Source: Tolypocladium sp. Sup5 PDA-1 (Eukaryota; Ascomycota; Sordariomycetes; Hypocreales; Ophiocordycipitaceae). Taken from it: a DNA stretch of 64,000 bases. The position numbers and the translations under genes were made by a program. How positions within the stretch are numbered: position 1 is the stretch's first letter; every line of letters starts with the position of its first letter. This document shows, piece after piece, positions 49,280-61,263 of this stretch. The DNA lies in contig JPHH03000044.1 in the NCBI GenBank assembly GCA_000750105.3, forward strand, positions 124,001 through 188,000, written 5' to 3'. Under the pieces are notes generated by a model that was given only the letters and a program-made list of their open reading frames with translations, did no database searches and had not been told where the DNA came from.

Positions 49280-49452
49280 ATGGGCGACTGCGGATGCTCC
49301 ACCTCTGGCTCCTGCAACTGCGGCTCCAGCTGCTCTTGCGCCAACTGCCCTGTAAGTCGACCCGACTCTGCTGCCACCCGTGGCCGTCCATCCACCTCCA
49401 GGCACAAAGGAAACCAAAATGCTGACTACCCATCTCCGTACAGCACAAATAA
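49280..49452 (+). CDS. copper-type metallothionein, 26 residues
   Basis: Small cysteine-rich metal-binding protein that buffers cuprous ions in the cytosol (family role). Exon 1 is 49280-49351 (24 codons). A 92-bp phase-0 intron follows (49352-49443; donor GTAAGT, branch GCTGAC, acceptor GTACAG). Exon 2 is 49444-49452 (His, Lys, stop). The seven cysteines are at residues 4, 6, 12, 14, 18, 20 and 23, giving three CxC pairs plus a lone Cys. The opening MGDCGCS and the 26-residue length match the Neurospora crassa copper metallothionein type, which also has seven cysteines. There are no aromatic residues. The frame is too short for routine gene finders and would be missed without the intron model. 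A TATA-like element and a CA-rich leader precede it, which fits an inducible, strongly expressed gene. Confidence 0.9.
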
Positions 49453-49704
49453 ATGCTTGCGAGCACCCGCGCGATTCACGGAACTGCGGATGAAGACGGA
49501 CCTGTAGCTGTACTTTGGCGTTGGTCACACCGGGGGTTGAAACGCGGCCACTCTCTTCGAGGAGGTTTCTCTTATCATCGATATCGGAGAGGAGTATCGG
49601 GGATGAGTCCATAGTCTTAACAAATTGACCACGGATTGATCGAACAAGAGTCGCACAAGCCATGCGACGTTGGTGCGTGGGCGTGAAACCAGGGGCGTCC
49701 AGTC

Positions 49705-50608
49705 CTATCGTGACGCCCCGTCATGGCCGTGTCTCGGCGTCTTGTCGTGCATGTCGTTGGGGAAAAAGGCTAGCACGGGACTCAGTGCCGCCCTGTACAC
49801 TTCATCTGCCGCCGACAAGTGGGATGCCTCCACGTCACGATATCCACCCCCCTCCAGCGACGCCGACGACGCCACGCACACGCCGCCGCGACTCCCCCTG
49901 GCGCCCGACCACAGGACCACGACATCCCAGACGAGCCTTCCGCCGTACAGCGCGACGGCCATGGCACAAATAACGGAGCTCGTCGCCGCTGCCGCCGTCC
50001 GACAGCCGTCTGTGCCGCCCCCGGAACCGCGACATGTCCCGGCCGCCGCCAGTAGCGCCGCAGACGACCACGGCAACGACGACGCCTGCTGCGCCAGGTT
50101 GAGCAGCCAGAGGGTGGACAGCAGGAGGTCGTACAGGGCGTTGGCGTATCGGGGCAGGTAGCGGAGGTGCAGCAAGGTTACACGGGCGACGAAGATGACG
50201 AGGGAGAGGATGGCGAGGGCGAAACTCGATTCGGCCATCCTGGGAGCCGTCCAACAAGTCAGCTCCGTTCTCTATATGTGAACTTGGTGTAGGCAAGGTA
50301 GGTTGATGCGTCACATACCTTCGGGTCCATGTTACGATGCCATCTGGCGATGCTGCTGCATAGGAAGCGAGGCATGCCCCGGCGCCACCACACCCCCCTG
50401 GTTCGCCAGAGCCATCCCCATGGCTGGAGAAGACATCATCCGGACGTATGCGTCCAAAGTACACCACCGACACGGCAGACAGGCAAAACTCACAGCCCAG
50501 AAGGGCCCTCTGGACAGTCTCGGAGCAAGCCATGGACGACAAGGTGGTGAGTGAGGGCATCAACCACAGCTGCAGGGCCCGCAACCGCGACGCCACGACG
50601 GCACGCAT
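49705..50608 (-). CDS. small multi-span membrane protein, unknown (MARVEL-like layout)
   Basis: Exon 1 is 50608-50319 and exon 2 is 50239-49705, with a 79-bp phase-2 intron (50318-50240; donor GTATGT, branch GCTGAC, acceptor CCCAG), giving 274 residues. About four hydrophobic segments can be seen: near residues 10-30 after RALQLW, then LLGCEFCLSAVSVVYF, then FALAILSLVIFVARVTLLHL and YDLLLSTLWLLNLA, with a weaker one around SSVICAMAVALYGG. Arg-Ala-Leu-Gln before the first span and four spans in the first 170 residues resemble small fungal membrane proteins of the MARVEL-like kind, but this is layout similarity only. The C-terminal 80 residues are low-complexity and hydrophilic. I chose ATG 50608. 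A GTG further upstream is in frame but unlikely. Function unknown. Confidence 0.6.
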
Positions 50609-51586
50609 GTCGAGCCTTATTTGTACCTCACGTCTGCCGCTCGCTCTCACGGCACGCAGCCATAGAGGTTCATTGTCGTCGTCGTCCTTCTCATACTCGA
50701 GTAAACTTGCTCATACCCCCTCAGTGGCCAGAACGCACGCGCGCGGGACGGTCCGCGTGAGCTAGTATTCGATTTCCGTGCCGTATATTGCATCATGCGG
50801 CGCCGAAACGGAGATGCCGGGAGAAAGAACCGAAGCAGTCGCGTTCTGAGTGGCAAGGAAGCATAAGGTGCCGTGCCTCGGCTGTGGTTGAAGCATGGCA
50901 GCCTGCCGTCGTCGTGGTGTGACTCCATTACCACGTCCGCGAACATGGCCCTACCGAGGCGGTGTCCAGTGTCCAGACTTCTGCGACTCTCTCTTTATCG
51001 GGTTATTTCAACATGATGGCAGCCGCCCGTTGTTTGAGCCGTTTGGATGGCGCCGTCGTCGGTGCAACTGTCCACGTCTTGGACACCAAGCAGACCAGCT
51101 GCCCGCCCTGGCAGTTAACTTTCACAATCGCTCATCAATTGGCACAAACCCATGGAATAGCCTCTCGCCGTCAGGGCAGAATCGCCACCTTTGCCCAGCG
51201 CAAGGCCGGTTGGCAGTTGGACGAGGAATGCATCAGGGCGAGGATGCCTGCAATCGGGTCGCGACACTCTGATTGGCCAGAGCGCCGATGCCTTGTTGGG
51301 GCGGGACGTGACTGACATCAGCGCCCGCCGTTGCCGTGCCTCGGATCGGATACTTACCTCAGCTCAACCGACCCTCGTTCGCTCCGCTTCCGCCCTGTGC
51401 AACTCGACTCTCACCAACCCCAACGAGGCATACCCTTTGGCTCCTCGCCGTACGAACTGCTCTTCTCTTCTCCTTCTCTTCTTTCCCCCTTTCTTGGTGT
51501 GCAGTTAATTCTTCATATTATGCGTGTTTGAGCAAAAAGGCCACGCCACACCTCCAGCTCCGTATCCATCTCCAGCAGCATCGGTC
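50609..51586. other. intergenic between divergent genes
   Basis: This stretch probably holds the promoters of the membrane-protein gene (-) and the RING-CH gene (+). A T/C-rich run near 51460-51500 precedes the RING-CH start. No supported coding frame. Confidence 0.5.
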
Positions 51587-53190
51587 ATGGAGCAGCAATC
51601 GAAAAACGACGCTGCGGCGCCGACGCTGCCTCCCGCGGCCATCGAGGCCATCACCGCTGCCCGACCGCCCGACGCACCGCGACGATGCTTCATCTGCCTC
51701 ACCGATGAGGACCCCTCCGATCCCCCCGGCTCGTGGGTCGACCCGTGCCCCTGCACTCTCGAGGCGCACCAGGACTGCATGCTCTCCTGGGTCACCGACT
51801 GCGAGCGCTCCAGCAAACCGCTGCAGTGCCCCGTCTGCAAGTCCATGATCGAGCTGGAGGGCCCCTGGGACCTCGTCGTCGCCGCCACCGACGCCGTCCA
51901 CCGCCGCTTCACCCGCGCCAGCCCGCTCGTGCTCTTCACCGGCGTCTCCATGGGCGTCCAGTTCAGCCTGCAGATGTACGGCGCCATGGCCCTGTGGACG
52001 TTTGCCGGCAAGGACACGCTGCTGCGGTTCATGCTGGGCGCCGACATGGTCATCGACGGGAGGAGCGCCGGCAACATGCGGTTCGTTAAGGAGCGGATAT
52101 GGAACGCCCTGGTCATGATGAACGTGGCGCCCACGCTGCTCTTTGGCAGGCTGCTGCCGGGGCTGAGCAACAAGATCTTTCTCCCTGCGGCGTCGCTGGT
52201 GAGTCTCGTATCCCAATGGTAGACGAAACGAAAAGAGAATGACTTTGGCAGTACGGCATGTACCAAGTCATGCACGAAGACGACTTTCTGACCTGGCCGC
52301 CCTCGCCGCAACTCGCCATCGCCGTCTTCCCGTACCTCCGTTCCATCTACTACAACCTGTGGAAGGAATTCGTCCTGCCTTACGAGGTGAAGCTTAATCG
52401 TCAGCTTGTGGGACTACCGCCCGCCGAGGAACTGCCCAACGACGGTCAACAGGGGGCCAACAACCAGCGCAACGGACAGCGCAACGGCAACGCGGACGGG
52501 GGCATTGTCGGCTTGCTCCAGGGCATCCTCGACGCGTTGGACCCGGACGACGATGACGGCCAGGGCGGCGGCAACGACCTCAACAGAATCGAGTTTATTC
52601 GCGACGACGTCGAGGTCCTTGACGGCGTCGAGGATGGCGAGATAATGGTGGAGCTGCAGATCGAGGAGGTCGAGTTGGATGAGAACGGCGCACCTGTTGC
52701 CGATGGCCAACCTATAGAGCTTGCTCCACCATTTGCTCAGCCAGATGATGATGAGGGTGTTCCGGATGGAGCAGAGGCAGCTGCCGACGAAGCCCAGGCC
52801 GCGCAACCAAACGACGACCAGAACCAACCCGGCCACGAAGCCCCGCAAGCACCCCCGCGCAGGATGGGCATCGGCGCAATCCTGTCGAACGTGTCCAACG
52901 CCATCGTCAGCGCGCTGATTCTACCCGGCATCTCCTTTGCCATGGGCGAGGCCCTGCGTTTAGCGCTGCCCAAGGCGTGGACGACAGCCACGCCTCGTAA
53001 CCCGTGGTCGCGGTACGGCTTGGTCGGCCGCCCGGGCCTGCTGCAGCAGCAATGGGGTCGCAGCCTGATCGGCGGGTGCCTCTATATTGTGCTCAAGGAC
53101 GTGGTGCGGGTGTACACCAAGTCGCGGCGGGTGGCGACCATGGGGAACCGGCGGGTCAAGAACGTGGATAGACGGCGGCGGGACAAGTGA
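51587..53190 (+). CDS. RING-CH (MARCH-type) membrane E3 ubiquitin ligase
   Basis: Probable membrane-anchored ubiquitin ligase of the MARCH class, which marks membrane proteins for degradation. Exon 1 is 51587-52198 and exon 2 is 52252-53190, with a 53-bp phase-0 intron (donor GTGAGT, branch TGAC, acceptor TGGCAG), giving 516 residues. ATG 51587 was chosen over an in-frame GTG at 51524. The C4HC3 variant RING lies at residues 34-90: CFIC, then CPC, HQDC and CPVC, with the conserved Trp of LSWV. A hydrophobic stretch follows (LVLFTGVSMGVQFSLQMYGA, about 120-140) plus one around NALVMMNVAPTLLFG. The middle (about 265-400) is very acidic and Asn/Gln-rich, a disordered linker. A last hydrophobic part (AIVSALILPGISFAMG) and a basic tail RRRRDK close the protein. 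Confidence 0.9.
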
Positions 53191-53784
53191 GGGCAGGCGC
53201 CTAGGGCGTGTTAGATTCTTCTTATGGTATTGTATGAATACGGGCTGCTCGGGGCATGGCACGGAGTTTTCATAAGTAGACACGGAGTGGTAACGGACGG
53301 GTTCTCTGGGCTTTATATGTGCGCCTGGTCAGCACCCTGATGGTCCATGATGCCATGGATGGAGGCCTTGATGGCCACAAGCCGGCCACCAGGAAACCCT
53401 ACTAAGGGAAAACACCAAACTTTACTCAAACATCAGACTATTACAGGCAACTGTCGTCCGTGTGTCATAACCCACAGCACCCTCCAATTCAAGACCCGAT
53501 GTTCCGTTGGAGGTGTGCCCTGATGCAGGCAGGGTCCCTGTAGGGTAGCCCGGCGTCGGCAGACGGTGCATCTCGCTGCCCCGCATCGCGCATGGCGTTC
53601 GGCAGAATGTTCCAGCCTTGCCCGGGTGCCAACTGCCAACGTACCACCCCGTCTCAGCCTCCACCACCCTCATTAACCGCGGGGCATCCAAACCATCACC
53701 ACCTGTCTCTTACACGTCGCCCTCGCAAAACCACAACCTCGCACTCTCTCCCCAGACGGCCTGCCTGTCGTCCTCATAACCACC

Positions 53785-55022
53785 ATGGTACGCCCCTTCT
53801 CTTACCTAGGTGACCGTCCTCGTCATCGTCGGTCGGTGTACTAACGTGCCGTCCGCCAGGCCGCCCAACAGACCTCCAAGCAGCGCCTCGCGCTCGCCAT
53901 CTGCGACTTCCTGTCCACCTCGGCCGCCGACGGCACCCTCACCGCCGACGACAAGGACTCGGTCGACGTGGCCGTCAACTGCATCGCCGAGTCCTTCAAG
54001 GTCGACCCCGCGGACACGGACGCCGTGCGCGCCGCCGTCGGCTCCCAGAGCCTGCTCCAGATCTACTCCGTCTACGAGAAGCTCAAGGCCTCGACGGGCC
54101 CGTCATCCGGGGATGGTGACAAGTCAGCCGCGTCCGGCAGCGGCCCCTCCGATGAGCAGAAGAAGGAGGCCGAGGCCCTCAAGAGCAAGGGCAACGCCGC
54201 AATGGCCCAGAAGGACTACCCCCAAGCCATCGACCTCTACACCCAGGCCCTGCGCCTGAACCCCGCCAACGCCGTCTTTCTCTCCAACCGCGCCGCCGCC
54301 CACTCCGCCGCAAAGGACCACGCCTCGGCCCGCATCGACGCTGAGGCCGCCGTCGCCGTCGACCCGGCCTACACAAAGGCCTGGTCCCGTCTCGGCCTCG
54401 CCCGCTTCGCCCTCGGCGACGCAAAGGGCGCCATGGAGGCTTACGCCCGCGGCATCGAGCACGAGGGCAGCGGTGGCTCCGACGCCATGAAGAAGGGCTT
54501 CGAGACCGCCCGCCGCCGCGTCGAGGAGATGCAGGCCGAGGAGGAGAACCTGCCGCGCAGCTCGCCTGGTCAGAGCCCTGGTGGCGCTGGTGCCGGTGGC
54601 ATGCCCGACCTCGGCAGCCTGGCCTCCATGTTCGGCGGCGGCGGCGCTGGTGCCGGCGGCGCTGGTGGCATGCCCGATTTTGGCTCCATCATGAACAACC
54701 CCATGTTCGCCAGCATGGCCCAGAACCTCATGAGCAACCCGGACATGATGAACAACCTCATGAGCAACCCCCGCCTGCGCGAAATGGCCAACCAGTTTGG
54801 CAGCGGCGGCGGCATGCCCGACCTCAACAGCCTCATGTCCGACCCCAACATTGCCGATATGTGAGTTCCCCCGGTGCCACGTATTCAACATTCACCTGCT
54901 AACACGTACGTTCCAGGGCGCGAAACATGATGGGCGGCGGCGGCGGCGCTGGTGATGATGCTGGCGCTGGTGCTGGCGCTGGCCGCGGTGCCGGCAACGG
55001 CGGCAACAACTCGCAATCCTAA
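53785..55022 (+). CDS. SGT2: small glutamine-rich TPR co-chaperone Sgt2/SGTA
   Basis: Cytosolic co-chaperone that binds Hsp70/Hsp90 and passes tail-anchored proteins to the Get4/Get5 complex. There are three exons: 53785-53787 (the ATG alone), 53860-54860 and 54917-55022, giving 369 residues. The introns are 72 bp (donor GTACGC directly after ATG, branch CTAAC, acceptor CGCCAG) and 56 bp (donor GTGAGT, branch GCTAAC, acceptor TTCCAG). The N-terminal dimerisation helices are RLALAICDFL and DSVDVAVNCIAESF (residues 8-45). Three TPRs follow from KSKGNAAMAQKDYPQAIDLY (about residues 105-215), with the third reading AWSRLGLARFALGDAKGAME. The C-terminal region has MPDFGSIMNNPMF and repeated NLMSNP units, the Met/Asn-rich substrate-binding part, then a Gly-rich end. 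The ATG sits in CACCATGG. Confidence 0.95.
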
Positions 55023-55498
55023 CGTAGTACACAACGATAGACCAGGGGGGCTCCAAAGTAAATAGATATCAGTCCAGGGTTGGCACCAAGGGATGGGCCG
55101 AGACAGGATAATGGGCGCACTCCCACGCTCAACTTAGATACCTGAAGAGCAGGCGAAATGTCAAGATATGCTTTCATGACTAACAACTTCCTTTGCACAA
55201 GACGTTCGTCGCCATTCCTTTCCGCCGCCCATGCTTTGATGCAGACAACATATATGATAACATTAGCAACACCCAGTCTCCCCAAAGTACAAGCCCAAGC
55301 TGCCCATCCACCTAACGCTGTCTCACCCCCGTCGGTTACCTCTGCCGTCATGGCGATTAAAATGCTTCCATGTGCTTTTCGCGGCCCCCAGAAACGCCGA
55401 GTGTATCCCAGCCGCCAATGATGCCAACACAAAAAGAAATACCTCGCTACAAAATTGCCATCATCCGGTACCGGGAGCCCCATGAATGTGATTACCCT

Positions 55499-58400
55499 TC
55501 ACCTGTCCATCTGTGTCTGGCTGTTCCTGACCGCCGCTTCCACCCTGGGCCCTCCTCGGCCGCGACGGCCGCGGAGCCAGGAGCTTCTACCTCGGCGCCC
55601 CCCTCGATAACCGCGTGCCGAAACTGTGTTTGAAGATGCAGCCTGGCCGTTTTTTGGCGGAGGCTCATTTTCGTCCCCGGCTACAGAAGATGCCGGGTTG
55701 GCAGCGACACTCCCGTCACTACACGCTGTGCCTCCTGTGATTTCTCCCTTATCCTTGCCCTTGAGAAGCTTGTCTCCCTGTCCTTCAGAAATGGTTGAGA
55801 TTGGCCGCAAAACTGTCGAGTCGCGGCTCGTAGGCCTGGGAATCTGAGATTGCGGCGCAAGAGGCTGGATGGGCGGAGCTGATACACGACGCTGCAAGCA
55901 GGCATTGTCAGTTGGGTGTCACATGAAGCCGTTTCGATTGACATACGGATGCCTCCTGACCCTCCGCGATGTTGGCTGGGATTGCAGGCAGCCTGGCAAC
56001 CGGCTCCGGCTCTTGTGGAACCTGTGATGGCTCGCTCTTGGACTGCACCCGCCTAGAATACCGCGGGTGCTTTAGCTCGGCATCTCGAGCTTGTGGCGCG
56101 ATTCCACACTTTCCGTCTGCCCCCGAGGCCTTCTAAGCATCACAAGGTGCGTCTACAATCGCCACCATGCTGATTAGCCACCACTCAATCCCAGCCGTGT
56201 AACTCACTTACTGTCATGGTTCTCTGCTGATTTGTCCGTAACCTGACTTGCTTCCAGTGTCGAATCGGCAGCGGCCTGAGCAGCGGCCTTCTGCGGCTGT
56301 GCGGCTCCGTCCCTGAGTGGGAGGGATTCCTTTGGACGAGCCTGTTCCTCATCGGTAGGTAAAGCCTTTTGTCCGACACCCAGCTCCTCCCGTCTCTGGT
56401 GGCCCGCAACTTCATCCGACCATTGGCGACTGGCAGTCAAGCTCGGAAGCTCTCCTGTCGATGCATGCGCATTCGGGGAGGTGACGGTTTCCGCCGGTTC
56501 AGCGTCGGACTTGGTCACAGCCAGAGGCGTAAATTCCGGCGCATCTGGGTTCAGCTTGGACCCCTGAGAAAACCACGTCAGAATCAGCTCGAAAATGACA
56601 CGGAATGCGATGGACTAACGTCTCTCTTGTGCTGCTGTGGCACCTCCACATCGGTCTGGGCCTGCTCATTGTCTGTGCAGAACATTTCGCTGTCGCTATC
56701 AGTTGTTCCGCCCTTGTCATGATCGGCAGCAGTTTGCTCAGAAGACAAGTCATCGGCAATATCCGGTCTGTCGTCAATAATCTCCACCATATTAGTCTTT
56801 TCACGAGGTCGAAGAAAGACTTGCTTCGACCACAAGTCGGCGTATCGCCCATTTTTGGCAACCAGTTCGTGATGACTGCCTTGCTCAATCAGCTCGCCGT
56901 GTTCGACGACCACAATCCGGTCTGCATTCATAATCGTCGAAAGCCGATGCGCAACAATAAACGTCGTGCGACCTTGACAGAGGCTCCTAAAGGACTGTTG
57001 AATTTGCTGCTCCGTGTCGGTGTCAACTGCGCTGGTGGCTTCATCCAAGAGGACAATGTCCGGTTTCTTCAAGATGGCTCTGGCAATGGCGACTCGCTGG
57101 AGCTCTCCGCCAGAGAGTTTTACGCCGCGTTCTCCGACCCGTGTCTCGTAGCCTGGTTGTATCATGGTTAGCTCGTGTCCTCATGGGATCCGCTCTTTGA
57201 CGTACCATTTGTAAAGCCCTTGACCTTATCATGGATACAGGCGGCCTGACAAGCCTCAAACACTTCCTCGTCGCTCGCCGTTATTCTGCCGTAGCGCACG
57301 TTGTTCATGATGGTGTCATCAAACAGGATGGGGTTCTGCGGAACAATTCCAATCCGATCCCGAAGACTGAAGAGGTCAACTTCGCGAATGTCTTGCCCAT
57401 CGATCCGGATGCAGCCATCTGTGACATCGTAGAACCGGTCGAGGAGTTTCAGCAATGTGGACTTGCCGGCTCCCGTTGCGCCAACAAATGCTACCGTCTC
57501 GCCAGCAGGGACGCTCAGGCTTATATCCTTGATGGTCCCCTTTCGCCCGTCGTAGCTGAAGCAAACGCCTTCAAACTCGACGTTGCCAGCCGCGAACTTG
57601 AGCGGCCGCGCTCCCTTCTTGTTCTCGACTGTTGGCTTCGTCTTCATGATGTCGAGAAGTCGCTCCGCGTCAATGAAGTCGTCGCTCATGCTCTTGCCTA
57701 GCTTGGCAAAGAACTGGAGCGGCGAAGTGAGCTGCGACCAATACATGAGAAGCATGGCGAATTGACCAGACGTCGCGTGTCCACTTTGGATCCTGGAGAC
57801 GGCCAAGAAGGCGCTCACCAGCAGACCACAGGTGAGCACCATGGTCTGGAAGGCGATGGAGACATACCAGCTCAAAACATACTGCTGCTCGCTAATCCAG
57901 CGGTTTGTGACGGCGTTGGCGTGTCGATTGTCCTCATAGCCAATTTGGTTGAAGGCACTGACAGTCTGCCAACCAAGCAAGCCCGACTGACGAACATAGT
58001 GCTCCTGGTACAGAGCATTGACCCTCTTTCGGCTGGCAGCTTTGGACTCAGCCACGAGCCGTCCGGCTAGCATGAAAAAGATGGTCCCGGTAGCCACGGT
58101 TATGAGTCCTTCGTACGGTCCAAAAGTGATTGAAAGATAAACGATGGCAACACACATGTCGATCAGCATCGGGGCGGCCTGTAGCAGGACGCTCTCGACG
58201 ACGTTGGAGACGGCACTTCCCCCGTAAATGGCCATCATCATGTCGGAAGAGCTCTTGGAGTCGTGAAAGTCGGCAGAAAGATGCATCATGTGGGAGTACG
58301 CGGCTCTTGTAATGGAGTCATGGGCATAGTACTTCACGGGAATCCACAGCCATTGACGGAGAAGCTCGATGCCAGATTCGGAGGCGGCGAGCCGCAGAGC

Positions 58401-59535
58401 GGCAAAGAAGATGACGGCAAGCCAGGGACTAGTCGAGTTGGTACCACCTAGGCTGTCCATGATGATGCCCGTCTGCCGGGGGATGAGAAGATGGAGCGCA
58501 TTGGATCCAAAGAGGCAGAGCACAACAGCCCCAGCGCGGAGCTGTAGAGGGCGGTTCCCAATGGGATAAACGTATGGAAAGAGAATCTGTGACAAGTTAG
58601 CATTAGAACACGGTAATAACAATACTGCGCCCGTATGCGGGGACAGCCGGGAAAAGCTATCCGGTATCCCGCGTCACAGCACGCGAGACGGATAGAATTC
58701 ATATATGGCAACCAGGGCCATGATATGCAAGATGAACGACTGAGCATTTTGGAAGAGGACTTACCATGAAACCCTTTGTATACTCAAACCAGTTACCGCC
58801 CTCTTTGAGGCGCTTCTCCATGGCCTCACGAGCTTCCCTCTCTCGACGCTCCCAGGTGTACTCGGCAGTGTTCTCAGAAGTCTGTTCGGTCCCCGTCGTG
58901 GCGCCGTACCCAGTTCCATTGGCGCCCTGAGTTGCCGCCGTAGCCCCATCCTTTGGCAGCAACGACTGCTGCTCCTCGTCTGCTGCATCCGGCACTGCTC
59001 GAGCTCCAGCCCAAAGGCCAATGCAGGACCAGGCGATGAGTACCAGCAGCGATGCGAACCTCGCGGCCGAGAGCGCGGTCTCGGTGAGCTCATACCTGTC
59101 TGGATGGTTCGAGCGAGGCTTGGTGGCGACAAGGACGCCAATGGCCGCCTCGAAGGCCAACGCCAGTAGCCAAGAGCCGTGAAATGGAAAGCCCACGGGG
59201 CTATTGGCGTCAGAAAGCCAGCTGAGCTGGATGCCGAAGATGAGGAGACAAGACAAGATGCCAACGACGAGGTAGTCCTCGGGAGGCCAGCGCTTGTAGA
59301 CGAGAGCACATGACACCAGAGTTGTTAGTTGTGCAACGTAGCTGAGGATGAAGATGCCGAGGAGGGCAAGGACGATGCGTCGGCCAGGACGCTCCGCTGC
59401 TCTATCGGTTTTGAGCCGTTGTAGGGTGCACGCCGAGGCGAGGGACGAGGCGATGAAGTAGAGAAAGACGACGGCGGGATATGTGTAGTAGAGGACGGGC
59501 AAGGCCGCCGGGTCTGGCTCCGTTGTGAGATCCAT
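55499..59535 (-). CDS. hmt1: HMT1-type ABC half-transporter (ABCB heavy-metal tolerance family)
   Basis: Vacuolar or organellar ATP-driven exporter; S. pombe Hmt1 moves phytochelatin/glutathione conjugates of heavy metals (family knowledge). Six exons: 59535-58765, 58586-57206, 57152-56620, 56563-56212, 56116-55947 and 55891-55499, with introns of 178, 53, 56, 95 and 55 bp, all GT-AG and in frame, giving 1199 residues. The N-terminal extension has about five spans (residues 10-175), then a cytosolic linker, a six-span ABC core (about 260-545) and one ATP-binding domain. That domain has Walker A VGATGAGKST (about 625), signature LSGGELQRVAIARA (about 730), Walker B IVLLDEATSAVD and the switch histidine IVAHRLS. 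A roughly 350-residue disordered tail follows and ends in an Arg/Gly-rich block. The fifth exon's acceptor was chosen as the only one restoring frame. The gene is convergent with SGT2. Confidence 0.88.
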
Positions 59536-60157
59536 GCAAGGCGGTTGTGTCTGTGCGAAAGGCCACAAGGCGAGCGAGGGGATGAGCTGCCGTGAAGAGG
59601 TGTGTGTACCTCGTTGGCGTGTTGGCGTAGCGAAGCGAGCCTTGAGGTGGTGGTGGATGAGGCGGTGTCGAGAGACGCTTAGATGTCTGGTGCAGCGACG
59701 CAGCAAACCACGATGCAGAGCGGGAGAGACTGAGAGGGAGCTGGAGAGAGCTGGAAGAGAGACAGAAGCGAGGGGAGAGGACACGGAAGAGAAGATGCAG
59801 GACGCCAATCTCGCACAGCGGCGGGTGCACGCAGCGGCGGGAGCACCAGCGGGACAGCCAGAGAAGCAGGAGGCTCTGTCTGGGCTGGGCTGTGAAGACG
59901 GCAGACGGACGAGACGAGGTTTGCCGTTGCGGTTGCACTGCTTGGCCACTCGGGTTGTGCTGAGGTTGAGGTGAGGTGAGTGGTCACTGCGCCCGCCTGC
60001 CTGTCGGTACCTTCCCTGTCACTCAAGGTACAAGTACTGCCCCAATTGCCCGTCCCGACTCCCCGCGGGCGGCGACTTCCTCACCGTTAGTTGCCCGTAC
60101 CTGCAGGTCCAGGTCAATCCAGTCAGACTGTCAGTCACGTCGCCTGTTGGTCGGTTG

Positions 60158-60196
<39 letters not shown>
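60158..60196. repeat. CTGC tetranucleotide microsatellite
   Basis: Nearly ten perfect CTGC units in a row, about 600 bp upstream of the HMT1-type gene start. Confidence 0.95.
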
Positions 60197-60197
<1 letters not shown>

Positions 60198-61249
60198 TGT
60201 CGGCCTTCCTGCCTGCGGGCTGTCTTGCCGCGAACTGGAATTCGGGGCCAGTGAATTGCCAATTGGTCCAGCAGCTCTACAGAGGCCCAGGCCCGGTTCG
60301 TCCGAGGTGGTGGTTGGTGAGCTTGAGTCAGGCAGGTCCAGTCAATAATCCATCGTCAGTCACGCCTGCTTCCACACCAACACGTGAATTGCAAATGGCG
60401 GCTCGGATCCATGGCAAGGTACAAAGTACATTGGGACAGCATCTCCCATCCCAGCCTGCACCCATCTTGCCATCCCATCCATTATCATCAATCAATCCCT
60501 TACTGCTATGGGCCACGGCAGGGCTCACCACTCGCTCAACGTATCGCATCGCTGGCGCCGCTGGGCTGGTAGCAAATCACGACGCCCTGATCAACCGCTA
60601 AATGTGGGCTCTGGGCCGACTCGGTCTGCATCAAGTTGCCAAAAAGCAACCTCCCTGGCTCCCCAACTCCCCTACGCACACGGAGGCGTTTGTTCATCGC
60701 TCCAGGAGTCCACCAGTCGTCCCAGCTGCGGGCGCTGTTCCCACGCCGCGCGCCGCCTGCTGCAGCCGATCCCTGCTGCTCGGAACCAGCTGACCTCCCA
60801 GAGATCCCTCACTCGTGTCTTGCCAGTGTGCCGGGGCCAATTGGCAGTCCCCTGCGACGGCCGCGGACGCTGCTGCTGCACGAGAAGCTGCGTAACACGT
60901 ACTCACAGCCCAGTGCATGCGAGTAGCGGTCAGTCTTAGGGCAGACGCCTATTCGTTGCTGATTCTTGGCCGCGATGCCCTTGAGCATCACTTTGGCCCC
61001 GATAACGCCACTATCAGCAACACATCGTGTTGTACGGCCAGCACCAGCATAACAGCCAGGGTCCAGATCGTGCCCCGTTCGTCATTTGGACCCCAACCGA
61101 CTAATGACCGCACGGAGCCAAACGAGATTGGCGGCAATATTCTTTTTGTCCGGGGAGACCGCCGTCCATGGAGAGTCGTCCCCAACCTTGATGGATATCT
61201 CCCAGGGACCTGGAGTCCCGGGCATCACGCGGGGGGGCATGGAAAGACG

Positions 61250-61263
61250 CTAACCCTAACCCT
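61250..61263. repeat. short telomere-like run
   Basis: CTAACCCTAACCCT, just over two copies of the fungal telomere unit. This short a run can occur by chance. Confidence 0.4.

Noticed and set aside
54124..54891. 255-codon minus-strand frame over SGT2
   Set aside because: Antisense shadow of the TPR and Met/Asn-rich regions (His/Gly/Val-rich translation).
55019..55483. 154-codon minus-strand frame between SGT2 and the HMT1-type gene
   Set aside because: It lies in the convergent 3' regions and has no recognisable domain. Hydrophobic patches alone are not enough.
61250..61263. Interstitial telomere repeat as a chromosome-fusion scar
   Set aside because: Only 14 bp. No degenerate telomere tract or subtelomeric gene content around it.
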